Assembly (NCBI RefSeq): GCF_000024025.1 | Contig: NC_013131.1 | Coordinates: 3,844,001 to 3,908,000 of the forward strand | Source of the DNA: Catenulispora acidiphila DSM 44928 | GTDB taxonomy: Bacteria; Actinomycetota; Actinomycetes; Streptomycetales; Catenulisporaceae | Direction of reading: 5' to 3' | DNA length: 64,000 nt | In this document: positions 7,843-18,100 of the stretch, one piece after another | How the letters are laid out: the number at the start of each line of letters is the position of its first letter | How positions within the stretch are numbered: the stretch's first letter is position 1 | Made by a program: the position numbers and the translations under genes | The notes under the pieces: generated by a model | What the model was told of the DNA's origin: nothing | Databases searched by the model: none | Seen by the model: the letters and a program-made list of their open reading frames with translations, nothing else

Positions 7843-9531
7843 CTAGCCGGCTGCCACCAGTAGCGACTCCAGGTGTTCGGCTGCCGCTTGTGCTCCTCCG
7901 GCTGCTCGGAACGAGTCCCCGATTCGTCGGGCTGCGGCGCCGTATGCCGGGTCGTCGAGCACCTGGTCCAGTGCCTTGCCTATGACGGCCGGGTTCGCGT
8001 GTGCGAAACGGATGCGGATTCCGGCGCCGGCGGCTGCGACCTGCTGCGCGACGACTGGCTGGTCGTCGCGGATCGGGGCGACGACGAGGGGGACGCCGTG
8101 GTAGAGCGCTTCGCAGACGGTGTTCTGCCCGGCGTGGCAGATGGCTGCGTCGGCTCGGCGGAGCAGGTCGAGCTGTGGGACGTGCGGGACGACGAGGACG
8201 TTGTCGGCTGTTGTTCCGCCTATCGCGCCGCCGGGGTCCGCGATGACACCGAACAGGTGCGGCCGGTCGCCGATCGCGTCGGCGCACGCGGCGAGGAACG
8301 CGGCTCCGGCATCCGCGTTGGCGGTGCCGACGCCGGCGAAGACCAGGCGGCGGCGGTCGTCGTCGTCGTTGGGTAACGGCAGCCGGTCCCAGGGGAACGT
8401 CGGGTCCGTGGGCCGGGCGGCGATCGACGGCCCGACGTAACGCAGGGTCTCGCTCAGCGCCGGGACGTCGCCGGACAGCGCCGCGGTGCTGTAGGCGAGG
8501 ACGAGGTGCGGCGAGAAGCGCAGGTCGCCATACGTGCTCTGATACCGCGCCGACGCCGCGGTGGTCGGCAGCCCGCTGCGCACCTCGAGATCGAGCAGCA
8601 ACTCCCGAACCCACGCATCGACCTTGGGCATCGCCGCGAGCGGATTACCGAGCTCAGCAGCCGTAGTCGCGGACGTAGCCCACGGCAAACCACTCCGCAT
8701 CGCCACCACCGCCCCCGCCACAGCCTGCTGATCAACGAGCATGACATCCGGCCCGAACGCCTCCACCGCCCCCGCCACCCCCGCCATCATCGCCTCAGCC
8801 AACGGCACAAGAAACGCCTCCCACAAGAACTTCAAAGCCCCCGGCCCCCGCAACCCCCCAGGCCGCACCACCCCCACCCCACCCCCACCCTCAAAAACCC
8901 GAGCCCCCACCCCCACCAACCGCCCCACAACATCCCCCCGCCCCACCCAAGCAACCTCATGCCCCCGCCCCACCAAAGCCCCCGCCACCCCCACCACCGG
9001 ATTCACATGCCCCACCAACGGCGGCACCACAACAAGAAACCGCCCCCCGCGCCCCACGCCCCCAGCAACAGAACCCGCCCGGCCCGCCGCATCCACTTGA
9101 CCTGCCGGACTCGATCCGCTTTCCGCGCGTGCCCGATCCGATCCGCTCTCCGGAGCCAGCCCGGCTGCCGCGCCGACAGTGCCCGCCGAATCTGCTGCGC
9201 TCACCTCGCCTACCGGACTCGATCCGAGTTCGGTGCCAGCCCGATCCGATCGGCTCTCCGGAGTTAGCTCGCCTCCCGCGCTGGCCCTGCCGGCCGAATC
9301 TGCTGCGCGCGCCTCGCCTGCCGGACCTGATCCGTTCGCGGGACCTGGTTCATTTTCTGCGTGCGCCGCCAGCCTTGCCGGAGCTGATCCGAGTTCCGCG
9401 CGCGCCCGATCCGGTCCACTTTCCGAAGCGAGCGAGCCTGCTGTGTTGGCGTTGCCCACCGCCCCCGATCTGGCGTCCCTGCTTGGCCGATCCGCTCCGC
9501 TCGTTGAGCTTGGTCCGCTGTTCGTGCTCAC
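7843..9531 (-). CDS. MGT/UGT-type glycosyltransferase with repeat-rich N-terminal extension
   Basis: 562 aa. Residues about 163-562 are a GT-B family 1 enzyme: RFLVVVPPLVGHVNPVVGVA at the start and the UDP-sugar signature HAGQNTVCEALYHGVPLVVA, then PIRDDQPVVAQQV. It should transfer a sugar from a nucleotide donor to a small acceptor, here probably the product of the upstream synthases. Residues 1-162 are unusual: a Gly/Ala/Ser/Glu-rich disordered stretch with a 36-aa tandem repeat. The GTG at 9531 overlaps the hydrolase stop (GTGA), which supports the long form, but translation could also start internally near the GT domain. It is the last gene of the operon starting at 21998. Confidence 0.85.
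   Translation of the reverse strand: MSTNSGPSSTSGADRPSRDARSGAVGNANTAGSLASESGPDRARAELGSAPARLAAHAENEPGPANGSGPAGEARAADSAGRASAGGELTPESRSDRAGTELGSSPVGEVSAADSAGTVGAAAGLAPESGSDRARAESGSSPAGQVDAAGRAGSVAGGVGRGGRFLVVVPPLVGHVNPVVGVAGALVGRGHEVAWVGRGDVVGRLVGVGARVFEGGGGVGVVRPGGLRGPGALKFLWEAFLVPLAEAMMAGVAGAVEAFGPDVMLVDQQAVAGAVVAMRSGLPWATSATTAAELGNPLAAMPKVDAWVRELLLDLEVRSGLPTTAASARYQSTYGDLRFSPHLVLAYSTAALSGDVPALSETLRYVGPSIAARPTDPTFPWDRLPLPNDDDDRRRLVFAGVGTANADAGAAFLAACADAIGDRPHLFGVIADPGGAIGGTTADNVLVVPHVPQLDLLRRADAAICHAGQNTVCEALYHGVPLVVAPIRDDQPVVAQQVAAAGAGIRIRFAHANPAVIGKALDQVLDDPAYGAAARRIGDSFRAAGGAQAAAEHLESLLVAAG
9091..9306 (-). repeat. 108-bp coding tandem repeat (36 aa) in the glycosyltransferase N-terminus
   Basis: Residues 76-111 and 112-147 are two copies of a 36-aa unit (each starting AADSAG and containing TPES/APES, SDRA and GSSP). 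A partial third copy follows from residue 148 and a degenerate copy precedes near residue 34. The DNA is rich in GATCCG motifs. Confidence 0.75.
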
Positions 9532-10349
9532 GACAGACCTCGCTCGGCGAGGTGGTGACCTGCCAGCCAGGTGAGGATCAGGTTCAGGACGTGGGTTGGT
9601 GCTTCTACCAGGACTGAGTGTTCTAGGCCGGGGAGGATTGTGGCTTGGTAGCGGGGCATCAGGGTTTGGAGGTGGGGGGCTTGGGGGGCTAGGTCGCTCT
9701 TGGAGCCGTAGAGGGCGAGGGTTGGGCAGGTGATTGCGGCTATGGCTGCTGGGGTGAGGAGGTTGCTGGTTGGGAGGTCTTGTTCGAGGGTGGTGGCGGC
9801 GAGGAGGCGGGCGGCTCGTTTGGAGCGGCGGGCCAGGTCGCGGCCGTAGCGGGCGGTGATCCAGGCTGTGGCTTCGAAGGTGCCTAGTTGGGTTGCTGCT
9901 TTGTGGAGGTTGGTGGCCATCTTCGTTGACCAGGTGGGGGTGGCTGGTTCGGATTCGATGGCGGTGATGCCGGCGACGCGGTCGGGGTGGCGTGCCGCGA
10001 AGCTGTAGACGATGGTGCCGCCGAAGGAGTTGCCGAGGAAGTAGGCGGTGCGCACGGCGAGGGCGTCGAGGAGGGCGGCCAGGTCGTCGACGAAGTCCTC
10101 GATGCGGTAGCCGGACGCCGGCTGGTCGGTCTTGCCGTGTCCGCGCAGGTCATACAGCACGACGCGGAACCCGGCGTCCCGCAGCGCCTGCGCGACGGTG
10201 AAGTAGTAGCTCGCGAGGCTGTCGATGAGGATGCCGTGCACGCACACGATGGTCGGTGCGTCCGGTGCGTCCGGCACGTTCGGCGAACCGTCGCGCGGCA
10301 GCAAGATCTCGTGGTTCTGGCGGATTCCGTTGGCGATGGTGGCAGGCAT
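9528..10349 (-). CDS. Alpha/beta hydrolase (likely release or processing enzyme of the lipid synthase)
   Basis: 273 aa from ATG 10349, 5 nt after the ACP stop. The fold is a standard alpha/beta hydrolase: VCVHGILIDSLASYYF (HG oxyanion motif), VVLYDLRGHGKTDQP, nucleophile elbow GNSFGG (Ser near residue 104), the probable acid in LALYGSKSDLAP and the His in LPGLEHSVLVEAP. In the operon it follows the ACP and precedes the glycosyltransferase with a GTGA overlap, so it most likely hydrolyses or transfers the acyl chain from the carrier protein. A type II editing role is equally possible. The longer upstream extension is the ACP gene in another frame. Confidence 0.85.
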   Translation of the reverse strand: MPATIANGIRQNHEILLPRDGSPNVPDAPDAPTIVCVHGILIDSLASYYFTVAQALRDAGFRVVLYDLRGHGKTDQPASGYRIEDFVDDLAALLDALAVRTAYFLGNSFGGTIVYSFAARHPDRVAGITAIESEPATPTWSTKMATNLHKAATQLGTFEATAWITARYGRDLARRSKRAARLLAATTLEQDLPTSNLLTPAAIAAITCPTLALYGSKSDLAPQAPHLQTLMPRYQATILPGLEHSVLVEAPTHVLNLILTWLAGHHLAERGLS

Positions 10350-10354
10350 CGCGG

Positions 10355-10696
10355 TCAGCTCATCTCGGCATCTGAGGAGGACGGATTCTTGAGTGCCGTC
10401 GTTACGTGTTCGACCAGCTGACCGACCGTCAGCTCGATGATCTCCTCGAGCCCGAGATCGGCGATGAACTCGGCAAGGTTCACGCGCTCCCCATACCGCT
10501 CCGCGAGCATCCCGGCGAGCGTGACGAGATCCACGCTCTCCAGCTCCAGATCGTCGTGGAACCGCGTATTCCACTCGATATCGATGTCATCGAGCGCGTA
10601 CTCATCAAGAATCGAGCGGAGCATGGCGGCGACTTCCGCGAGCACCGCCTCGGCATTCCCAGCCCCGATGTCTGAAGTCGTCGTCTCGACGCTCAC
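10355..10696 (-). CDS. Free-standing acyl carrier protein of the lipid synthase operon
   Basis: 113 aa, GTG start at 10696 overlapping the stop of the 1480-aa synthase (GTGA). The 4'-phosphopantetheine site is the Ser in DLELESVDLVTLAGML, preceded by the usual acidic helix region; the adjacent PPTase domain would activate it. It has about 25 extra N-terminal residues compared with a minimal ACP. It may carry a starter unit or accept the finished chain for the following hydrolase. Confidence 0.9.
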   Translation of the reverse strand: MSVETTTSDIGAGNAEAVLAEVAAMLRSILDEYALDDIDIEWNTRFHDDLELESVDLVTLAGMLAERYGERVNLAEFIADLGLEEIIELTVGQLVEHVTTALKNPSSSDAEMS

Positions 10697-13600
10697 GTGT
10701 CAGCCTCCTCATAGTCGTCGGCATCCGGCCCTTCGGTCCAAGCGACCACGTACTGCCGGGCCGGCAGATCTTCGGGATTTTCGAGCAGCTCGAAGCGCAC
10801 GCGGATCCGATGCCCGTTGACGTCCACTACGGCATCGCGCATCCCGGCGCGCACGACGGCGAAACTCCGCGGGTTCCCGGCCAACCCGGTCCCCATCGCC
10901 TTGGCGACGGCTTCCTTCGCCGTCCAGAACCGGGTGAACCACACGTCTTCGCCGCCGCTAGCTGCGAGTCGATGAAGGAGGGCAAGTTCGTCCTCTGATA
11001 GAGCGAAATCGAGCGTCGACTGATCGCGAGCGGCGATCTGCTCGACATCAATCCCGATCAGCGGGTGATCTCCAACTGCGGAGCGAACGATCGCCACGCC
11101 GACATCCCCGGTGTGCGCGATCGACACCGCGAGCGATGGCAGCGCCGTCCCATGCCGCCCCTCCACAAACGGACGCCCGGCATCGTCGTTCCCCACCGCG
11201 ATCTGAGCGGGAAAGACCTCGCGCACCCCGCCCTCGTCCCACATCGCCTGCCGCGTCGCGTCCTTCGCGGCGATGCGCCCCAGCAGCCACTGCCGCCGCC
11301 CACGCGGCGGCCGCGCCTCAAAAGCGTCTCGCTCAGCCGCACCGAGGTAGCTCCGCATCCGCAGCTGCCGCGACGCCGGATCGGTCCAGCGATCGAACAC
11401 CGCGAACCAGCCGCCCGCCTGCCGCCGCGCCAGCAGCGCACCACCCGGATCATGCTCGACAGCCCTGGTCTCCGGATGACTCCCGAACCGGCGATCGGTC
11501 CAGCCGGATATCTCCACCCAGACTCGACCATTACTGACGAGCTGAGCGTCGGCGACCACAACCGTGTCCTCGACGCTCCGAATCCGAACATGACAGCCCA
11601 CTGATCCACGCGGCGTGGGACCGTAGAACGCGATCCGCTTCATCCCCATCGGGAACACCACGCTCCGCTCGGGCAACGTGTCCATGACCCAGTAACCGAG
11701 CAGCTGACCGACGTTGTCCAAGATGGCGCCCGGCGTCTCCAGCGCAGCGATCACGCCCCGCACATGCTGATCACCGACCGCTGTCAGTTCTCGAACTCCC
11801 TGAAACAGCGGTCCGTGGAACATCCAGCGGTCGTCATAGAGAGCTCGTGCGGCAATAGATGGCGGTCGTTCGCCAGCCACATCGATGGCCCATACTGCTG
11901 GAGGCGGTGAGAATGCGGACCCTGTTTCGATCGTGGCGCGCGCATACGGTCCGAACTCGACCTTGGCCTCGCCACCCTCGCCACCCTCGCGCCGAACGAC
12001 GATCTCCACCTCGGTAGCCGGCGCGGCAGCGGTCCACTGATCGAAGCGCGCATCCCGCACCGCGACAGCGAGACCACCCGCAGCATCCATCATGTGCTGG
12101 ATCACGGTGGTAGCCGGGACGACAGGGAACCGGTCCGTCACATCCGGCCAGCCCTCCTGCTGCGGGAAGAAGCAGTGGTCCAGGAGGTAAGGCATCGTCT
12201 CGGTGCCAACAGCGAGCGTGATTCGCTCCTCGCGTGGCGGTGGACTCAACCGTCCAGGTAGCCGCCGAGCAGCCAAAACAGCTCCCGTACTCGCCGCCGT
12301 CTCGCGCAGCAGCAGAGCAACCTCAGCCGCCACCGGATGCCGGGCCGCGAGTTCGTCGAGTTCGGTGAGCTCGCTGACGGACGTGAGCGGCGCGAGTGCC
12401 GCAGCCGCAGCCGAATCACGCAAACCAACGAGCGCGCCGCCGAGATCCAACCGAACCAGACCACTGCGACGCTCCACCGCCGCCTTCGCTCCCCGCCCCC
12501 CGAAAAACGCCTCGCTCGTCGCGAATCCCTCGGCCCAGAAAGCCGCCGCGACCCGCCGCAGCTGCGCCAACCCCTCCCGCTGCGGCGCATTGGCGGCGAT
12601 CGTCAGATGATCGCGCTCGCCGAGCACATCACCGATCACCGTCGCCAACGCCCCGGTCCCGACCTGCACGAAAGCCCGGATCCCCGCGTCGTACATCGCC
12701 TCGATCGTCTGCCGGAACCGCACCGTCTCCACCAGGTGCCGGACGAAGACCCGCCGCACCTCCTCCGCCTCGCGCGGAAACGGCGCGGCAAGCGTCGCCG
12801 ACCACACCGGCACGCGCGGCGCCCGCAGCTCGAAGCGCTCGAACGCCTCAACGATCGGACCGAGATACGGCTCGAGCATCGGCGTGTGAAAGCCTGACCG
12901 GAACGGCAGCACCTGACACAGCACGTTCCGCCGCCGCAGTTCCCGCAGCAACTCGTCCATCGCACCCTCGGGTCCGCACACCACACACTGGTTCGGCCCG
13001 TTGTCGTGCGACAACTCAATCCCCGGATACCGCGGCAGCAAGGCAGCAGCACGCTCGGCGCTCGCACCCACAGCACCGAAAACCAACCCGGGCACCCGCA
13101 CCGAATCCGGATCGAACCCGGTGACGAAATCGTCCACCGCAGACCCGGCGAGCATCCCGCCGCTGACCATCGCAGTCCATTCACCGACACTGTGCCCTGC
13201 GACTGCCGCCGGCCGAATGCCCATCTCCGTCAGGGCACGCTCCAGAAGCCGACCAACCTCGAACACACCAAGCCCGTGCGAGCCGACGCTGTCAGAACTC
13301 TGCTTATAGAGCCCAGACGCGCCAAGCAGCTCGGCAATGTCATCAACACGCGGCGCGAAATCAAGCTCCAGCCCCGGAAACACGAATCCGATCTGCTCCG
13401 CGCCCCGCTCAGCCAGCAGAGGCCGCGCACTGAACCACAGATCACCGCGCCCGCGCCACGGCTTCCCATTGCCGATGACCCGCCGCGCCAGCTTGAACGT
13501 CCGAGGCGTCGGATCGATCATCGCGATCCGGCACGCACCCTCGCCACGCTGCGCGAACGAGCCAGGATCCGCCCCCGACTCCACGCCGTCCACCATCTCA

Positions 13601-15135
13601 GCGAGCGAGTCGAGATCGTCGGCAGCCAAACGGATCTCGCGCTCCGCCGCCACACCAGCGACCGCACCGACGCCGCCAGCCCGCCGCCGACGCCCGCGCG
13701 GCGCCTGCTCCACCACAACATGCGCGTTGATCCCGCCGAACCCGAACGCGTTGACACCAGCCCGACGGGGCGTCCCGGTCTCGGGCCAATCCTCAGCCTC
13801 CGCGAGCGTTCGGAATCGCGTGCCCTTCATATCAGGGTGCGGATCCTCGCAATGTAACGTCGGCGGCAGCACGCCGTGATGCACCGCCAACGCAGCCTTG
13901 ACCAGGCTGGCGATCCCCGCCGCCGGCATGGTGTGCCCGATCATCGACTTCACCGACCCGAGCGCCGGCGGACGCCCCGCAGCCTCGTCGGTGCGCGGCG
14001 GACCGAACACCTCGGCGAGCGTGGACAGCTCCGCGCGGTCGCCGGTAGGCGTCGCCGTGCCGTGTGCCTCCAGCAGTCCGATCGCATCGGCGGCGAGCGG
14101 GTCCAGCCCGGCAGCCACCCAAGCGCTGCGCACCGCCCGGGTCTGTCCGGCAGGCTCCGGGTTCAGCAGGCTCGCGGTGCGTCCGTCGCTGGCCACGCCG
14201 GTACCGCGGATCACAGCGTAGATCCGGTCGCCGGCGGTGAGCGCGTCCGCCAGGCGCTTGAGCACCACCACGCCGGTACCCTCGCCGATCAGAATCCCGT
14301 CGGCGCCGCGATGGAACGGACGGATCCGCCCGGTCCGCGACAGCGCCCCGAGCTGGCTGAACACGCTCCAAAAGGTGACGTCGTGGCAGTGGTGAACGCC
14401 TCCGGCGAGCATCGTGTCGCAGCGTCCTGACACCAGCTCGGCGACCGCATGGTCGACCGCGACGAGCGAGGAGGCGCACGCGGCATCCACCGTGTACGCC
14501 GGACCGCGCAGGTCCAGCCGGTTCGCGATCCGGGACGCAGCCAGGTTCGGGACCAAGCCGATCGCGGCCTCGGGACGGTTCGGACCGAGCGCGTCGGTGA
14601 AGGCCTCCTGGACCGCTGCCACCTTCTCCTCGGGCAGGCCGGGTATCAGCTCTCGAAGAGTCCGAATGAGCTGGTTGGCGGTCCGGACACGCTGGTCGAG
14701 GCGGACCAAGCCGGGTGTCAGGTAGCCGCCGCGACCGAGGATGACGCCGATCCGGTCGCCCGCCGGAAGCCGCCCACGTCCGCCCGCGTCGGCGATGGCG
14801 TCGGCTGCCACTCGCAGCGCGATCAACTGGTCTGGCTCCGCGCCGGAAACCGAGTCCGGCATGATCCCGAACGCCAGCGGGTCGAACTCGGCGAACTCGT
14901 CCACGAACCCGCCGCGCCGACAGTAGACGCGATCCGCGCGCGAGGGGTCCGCCGCCGGGTCGTGGAACTCCGGATCCCACCGGTGTGCCGGGACATCGGT
15001 GATGCAGTCGGTGCCCGCGACCAGGTTGCGCCAGTAGGCGTCCAGGTCCCGAGCTCCGGGCAGCAGCACCGCCATGCCGACGATGGCGACCGCCGACGTC
15101 TCAGGGCTCTCCATCGCCGTGTCCGCTTTCACCAT
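10693..15135 (-). CDS. Iterative PKS/PUFA-synthase-like protein: KS - AT-like - DH - PPTase
   Basis: 1480 aa. KS about 12-470: VDAACASS (Cys near 220), EAHGTATPTGD and GHTMPAAG, where Met replaces the usual Lys. AT-like about 545-850: active-site AGHSVGEWTAM is intact (Ser near 648), but the N-terminal GQG motif is replaced by FVFPGLELDF. Dehydratase of two hotdog halves about 970-1190: DHCFFPQQEGWPD with a later FPVVP, then DNVGQLLGYWV providing the Asp/Gln pair. A C-terminal Sfp-type phosphopantetheinyl transferase about 1240-1470 has GIDVEQIAARD and WTAKEAVAKAMGTGL. This KS/AT/DH order plus built-in PPTase resembles PfaC-like and enediyne-type synthases. Its start overlaps the 2289-aa synthase by 7 bp, so the two probably form one complex. 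Confidence 0.9.
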   Translation of the reverse strand: MVKADTAMESPETSAVAIVGMAVLLPGARDLDAYWRNLVAGTDCITDVPAHRWDPEFHDPAADPSRADRVYCRRGGFVDEFAEFDPLAFGIMPDSVSGAEPDQLIALRVAADAIADAGGRGRLPAGDRIGVILGRGGYLTPGLVRLDQRVRTANQLIRTLRELIPGLPEEKVAAVQEAFTDALGPNRPEAAIGLVPNLAASRIANRLDLRGPAYTVDAACASSLVAVDHAVAELVSGRCDTMLAGGVHHCHDVTFWSVFSQLGALSRTGRIRPFHRGADGILIGEGTGVVVLKRLADALTAGDRIYAVIRGTGVASDGRTASLLNPEPAGQTRAVRSAWVAAGLDPLAADAIGLLEAHGTATPTGDRAELSTLAEVFGPPRTDEAAGRPPALGSVKSMIGHTMPAAGIASLVKAALAVHHGVLPPTLHCEDPHPDMKGTRFRTLAEAEDWPETGTPRRAGVNAFGFGGINAHVVVEQAPRGRRRRAGGVGAVAGVAAEREIRLAADDLDSLAEMVDGVESGADPGSFAQRGEGACRIAMIDPTPRTFKLARRVIGNGKPWRGRGDLWFSARPLLAERGAEQIGFVFPGLELDFAPRVDDIAELLGASGLYKQSSDSVGSHGLGVFEVGRLLERALTEMGIRPAAVAGHSVGEWTAMVSGGMLAGSAVDDFVTGFDPDSVRVPGLVFGAVGASAERAAALLPRYPGIELSHDNGPNQCVVCGPEGAMDELLRELRRRNVLCQVLPFRSGFHTPMLEPYLGPIVEAFERFELRAPRVPVWSATLAAPFPREAEEVRRVFVRHLVETVRFRQTIEAMYDAGIRAFVQVGTGALATVIGDVLGERDHLTIAANAPQREGLAQLRRVAAAFWAEGFATSEAFFGGRGAKAAVERRSGLVRLDLGGALVGLRDSAAAAALAPLTSVSELTELDELAARHPVAAEVALLLRETAASTGAVLAARRLPGRLSPPPREERITLAVGTETMPYLLDHCFFPQQEGWPDVTDRFPVVPATTVIQHMMDAAGGLAVAVRDARFDQWTAAAPATEVEIVVRREGGEGGEAKVEFGPYARATIETGSAFSPPPAVWAIDVAGERPPSIAARALYDDRWMFHGPLFQGVRELTAVGDQHVRGVIAALETPGAILDNVGQLLGYWVMDTLPERSVVFPMGMKRIAFYGPTPRGSVGCHVRIRSVEDTVVVADAQLVSNGRVWVEISGWTDRRFGSHPETRAVEHDPGGALLARRQAGGWFAVFDRWTDPASRQLRMRSYLGAAERDAFEARPPRGRRQWLLGRIAAKDATRQAMWDEGGVREVFPAQIAVGNDDAGRPFVEGRHGTALPSLAVSIAHTGDVGVAIVRSAVGDHPLIGIDVEQIAARDQSTLDFALSEDELALLHRLAASGGEDVWFTRFWTAKEAVAKAMGTGLAGNPRSFAVVRAGMRDAVVDVNGHRIRVRFELLENPEDLPARQYVVAWTEGPDADDYEEADT

Positions 15136-18100
15136 TGCGAGGCCGAGTAGACCACCGACCCCGCGCCGTCACCCCACGCCAACTCACGTAGCAGCGCCAG
15201 CACGCCTTCCTCGGGATCGATCAGGGCGATCCCGCGCTTGCCGTAGGACTGCGCCAGCTCCGGCGTCACCATCCCGCCATGTTCGGCGGACGGAGCCCAG
15301 GGACCCCAATGGACGGTCAGGCAATGCGCGCCGGTCCGAGCCGACCAGTCCGCGCCTAGGGCTTCCAGCGCGTCGTTCGCACTGGCGTAGTCACACTGTC
15401 CGCGATTGCCGAAAACGGCCGCGATGCTGCCGAACAGCACGGTGTAGCGGGGACGCTCCGGCAGATCGTCGAGCCCTGAGAGCAGGACCCGAGCGCCCTC
15501 AGCCTTGGTAGCGAAGACGCGCGCGAAGGACTCCGGATCCTTGTCGGCGATGAGCTTGTCCTCGATGACACCGGCGGCGTAGAAGACCGCGTCGATGCGA
15601 CCGTGCTCGGCGTGGATGCCCTTCAGTAGTCGATGCAGCGCCTCGCCGTTTTGCACGTCGAGCGAGTGGTAGCGCACGGCGCTGCCCAGCGCGCCGACCC
15701 GCGCAAGCGTCGCGGATGCCTCGCGCGCCGCCAGGATGCGGCTGGCTTCGCGCTCGATCTGCGCCGGGGCGCTCAGTCCACCGGCGATCAGTGCGGCACG
15801 CAAAGCCGGTCCGTCCGCAGCGGACGCCGTCGCCGCCGGCTCGGCGCCCTCCGGCAGCGCGGTGCGGCCGACGAGTTCGACCCGGCAGCGGGATGTGGCG
15901 GCCAGCGTCTCGGCGAGGTGTGCGGTGATCCCGCGCGCGCCGCCGATGAGCACGACGACCGAGTCGCGATCCAGACCGAGAGCCTGGACCTCGGCGGCTC
16001 CGTCGCCCGCCGGACCGGCTCCGCTCGAAGCCAGTGCTCCCAACGGGGTTTCGACGGCTGCGATCCGGTGGCGGAGTCCGTCGCGGCGAAGGATGAGGGG
16101 TTCCCGGTCAGGGCGGACGATCTCCTCGATCAGCTGCGCGGCAAGGTCTTCGGCGCTCGCGTCCCGATCCAGCTCGACGAGCCGCGCAGTGGTCTGCGGG
16201 TACTCCCGGTCGATGGTGCGCCACAGACCGCGCAGCCCGGCACTGGCGCTGCGGTCCTGCAACGGCGCGGCGGCGAGGAACCAGCGTGGCGAGCGAGCCA
16301 GCGCCTGCTTGATGTCGGCGAAACCGTGGGGGAGGAGGCGGGACTCCTCGCCGTCGCCTGCGCTGAGGGCTCCGAGGTGCACGATTCCGTCGGGACCGGT
16401 CGCGGCATCGACCCGATCTACGCCGATCTCGACGGTCACGCCCAAGTCGGCGAGCCGGCTCGAGAGCGTCTGCGCCAGAGGATCGGAGCCGGATGCGCCG
16501 ATGATCGCGAAGCGGGTATTGGTCAGAGCGCCAGTATCGGCGGGCTCGCCGAAGCTGTGTTCCTCCTCGCGCATGATGAAGCGCTTCGGCGCGAGGGCAG
16601 AGGCTGCGGCATCAGGGCCCGATGATGCCGGCGCGATGGTTACTGCCTGAGGCTCGGGTCCGTCGTCGAGATGCTCCCGGAGCCAGTGGGCGATGGCGTT
16701 CGCAGTGCGTGCCTTGGCGAGCTCCTCCAACTGGTCGTCTTCAAGCTGGGAAGCGGCCAGACCAAGGCGTTCGGCGAGTTCACCCGCGATCTCCGTGCGC
16801 TTGATGGAGTCGATGCTCAGCTCCGCCTCGAGATCGAGGTCGGGCTCGATCATGTCGGACGGGTATCCGGTTCGGGCGCTGATGATCTCGAGGATCGTGC
16901 CCAGTAGATCGGTGGTGCGAGCGGGTTCAGTGGCAGGTTCGATGACCTTCGCCGGTATGGGTTGCTGGACCGTGGGAATCGCCAGTGGCGTGGGCGTCTC
17001 AGCTTCCTGCCACACCATGCGTCCGGCGGGCGCGGCGCCGAGATACGCCAGCATCACGTCGCGCTGCGCCGCGATCATCTCGCGGTTGGTCTTCAGGAAC
17101 TCGGCGAGCAGAGCGTCCTGGTCTGCCGGGGGTACGGAACGGGGCGTCAAGGTGCTCCCCTCCAGGGAGATTCGTCGAGCCGGGGCGAGGCCGCCGGGCA
17201 CACAGGCGCCGTCGGCGGTGCGGACGAGGTGGCCGTCGACCGTCCAGCCGGGTCGGGCGGCGGCGGTCGCGGTGGCGGCGTCCTGCACGTCGCGACCTTC
17301 GAACAGCCAGCCGGTGCGGAGCTCGACGCCGGACACGGCGAGCCGGGCGACCGCCGTGAGCAAGCCGCGCACTCCGGCGCCTGGCTGCTCCTCGCACGCG
17401 ACCGCGACGTGCGGACGGTCCTTCAGGATCGCGTCCACAAGGCGTGTCAGGACTCTGCCGGGTCCTGCTTCGACGAACACCCGGATACCCGCCGAATACA
17501 TCGCCTCGACTTGCTCGACGAAGCGCACCGGCGAGCCGATCTGGGCACTGAGTTCCGCACGGACCTCGTCGGCGGTCGGACCATACGGCGCGGCCGTCCG
17601 GTTCGCGTAGACCGGCGTTTCGGGAGCGCGCACCGGCATGTGCGCCAGAAGCTGGCCAAACGAATCGCCGGCCGCCGCGACGACCGGACTGTGGAACGCG
17701 CAGGCGACCGGGATGCGCTTCGCCCCGACTCCGGCGGCGCGCAGGTGCGACACCGCCTCGTCTACCGCCGCAGTAGGACCGGAGATGACGACCTGCTTGG
17801 GAGAGTTCTGATTTGCTGGCACGACGCGGTCGGCGAGCCCATGCTGTTCAAGCAGCGCGGCGATCTCCTCGCTGCCTGCGGCGACCGCTGCCATGGCGCC
17901 TGGGTCGTCGCCGGCCGCCGCCAGGATCGCCTGAGCGCGTCCGCGGCTGGCGTCCAGAAGCGTTGCGGGGTCCAGGGCTCCGGCGCTTGCCAGCGCGACG
18001 AGTTCGCCATAGCTGTGACCGCCAACCGCGTCGGGCTTGATCCCGAGCTTGCGTAGCAGGTGGTCCACGGCGAGCCCGCCGATCCCCAGCACCGGCTGCG

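Noticed and set aside
6605-8614. 669-codon minus-strand open frame across the serine hydrolase and glycosyltransferase 3' end
   Set aside because: Arg/Pro-rich, unrelated to any family, and crosses two genes with clear domains on other frames.
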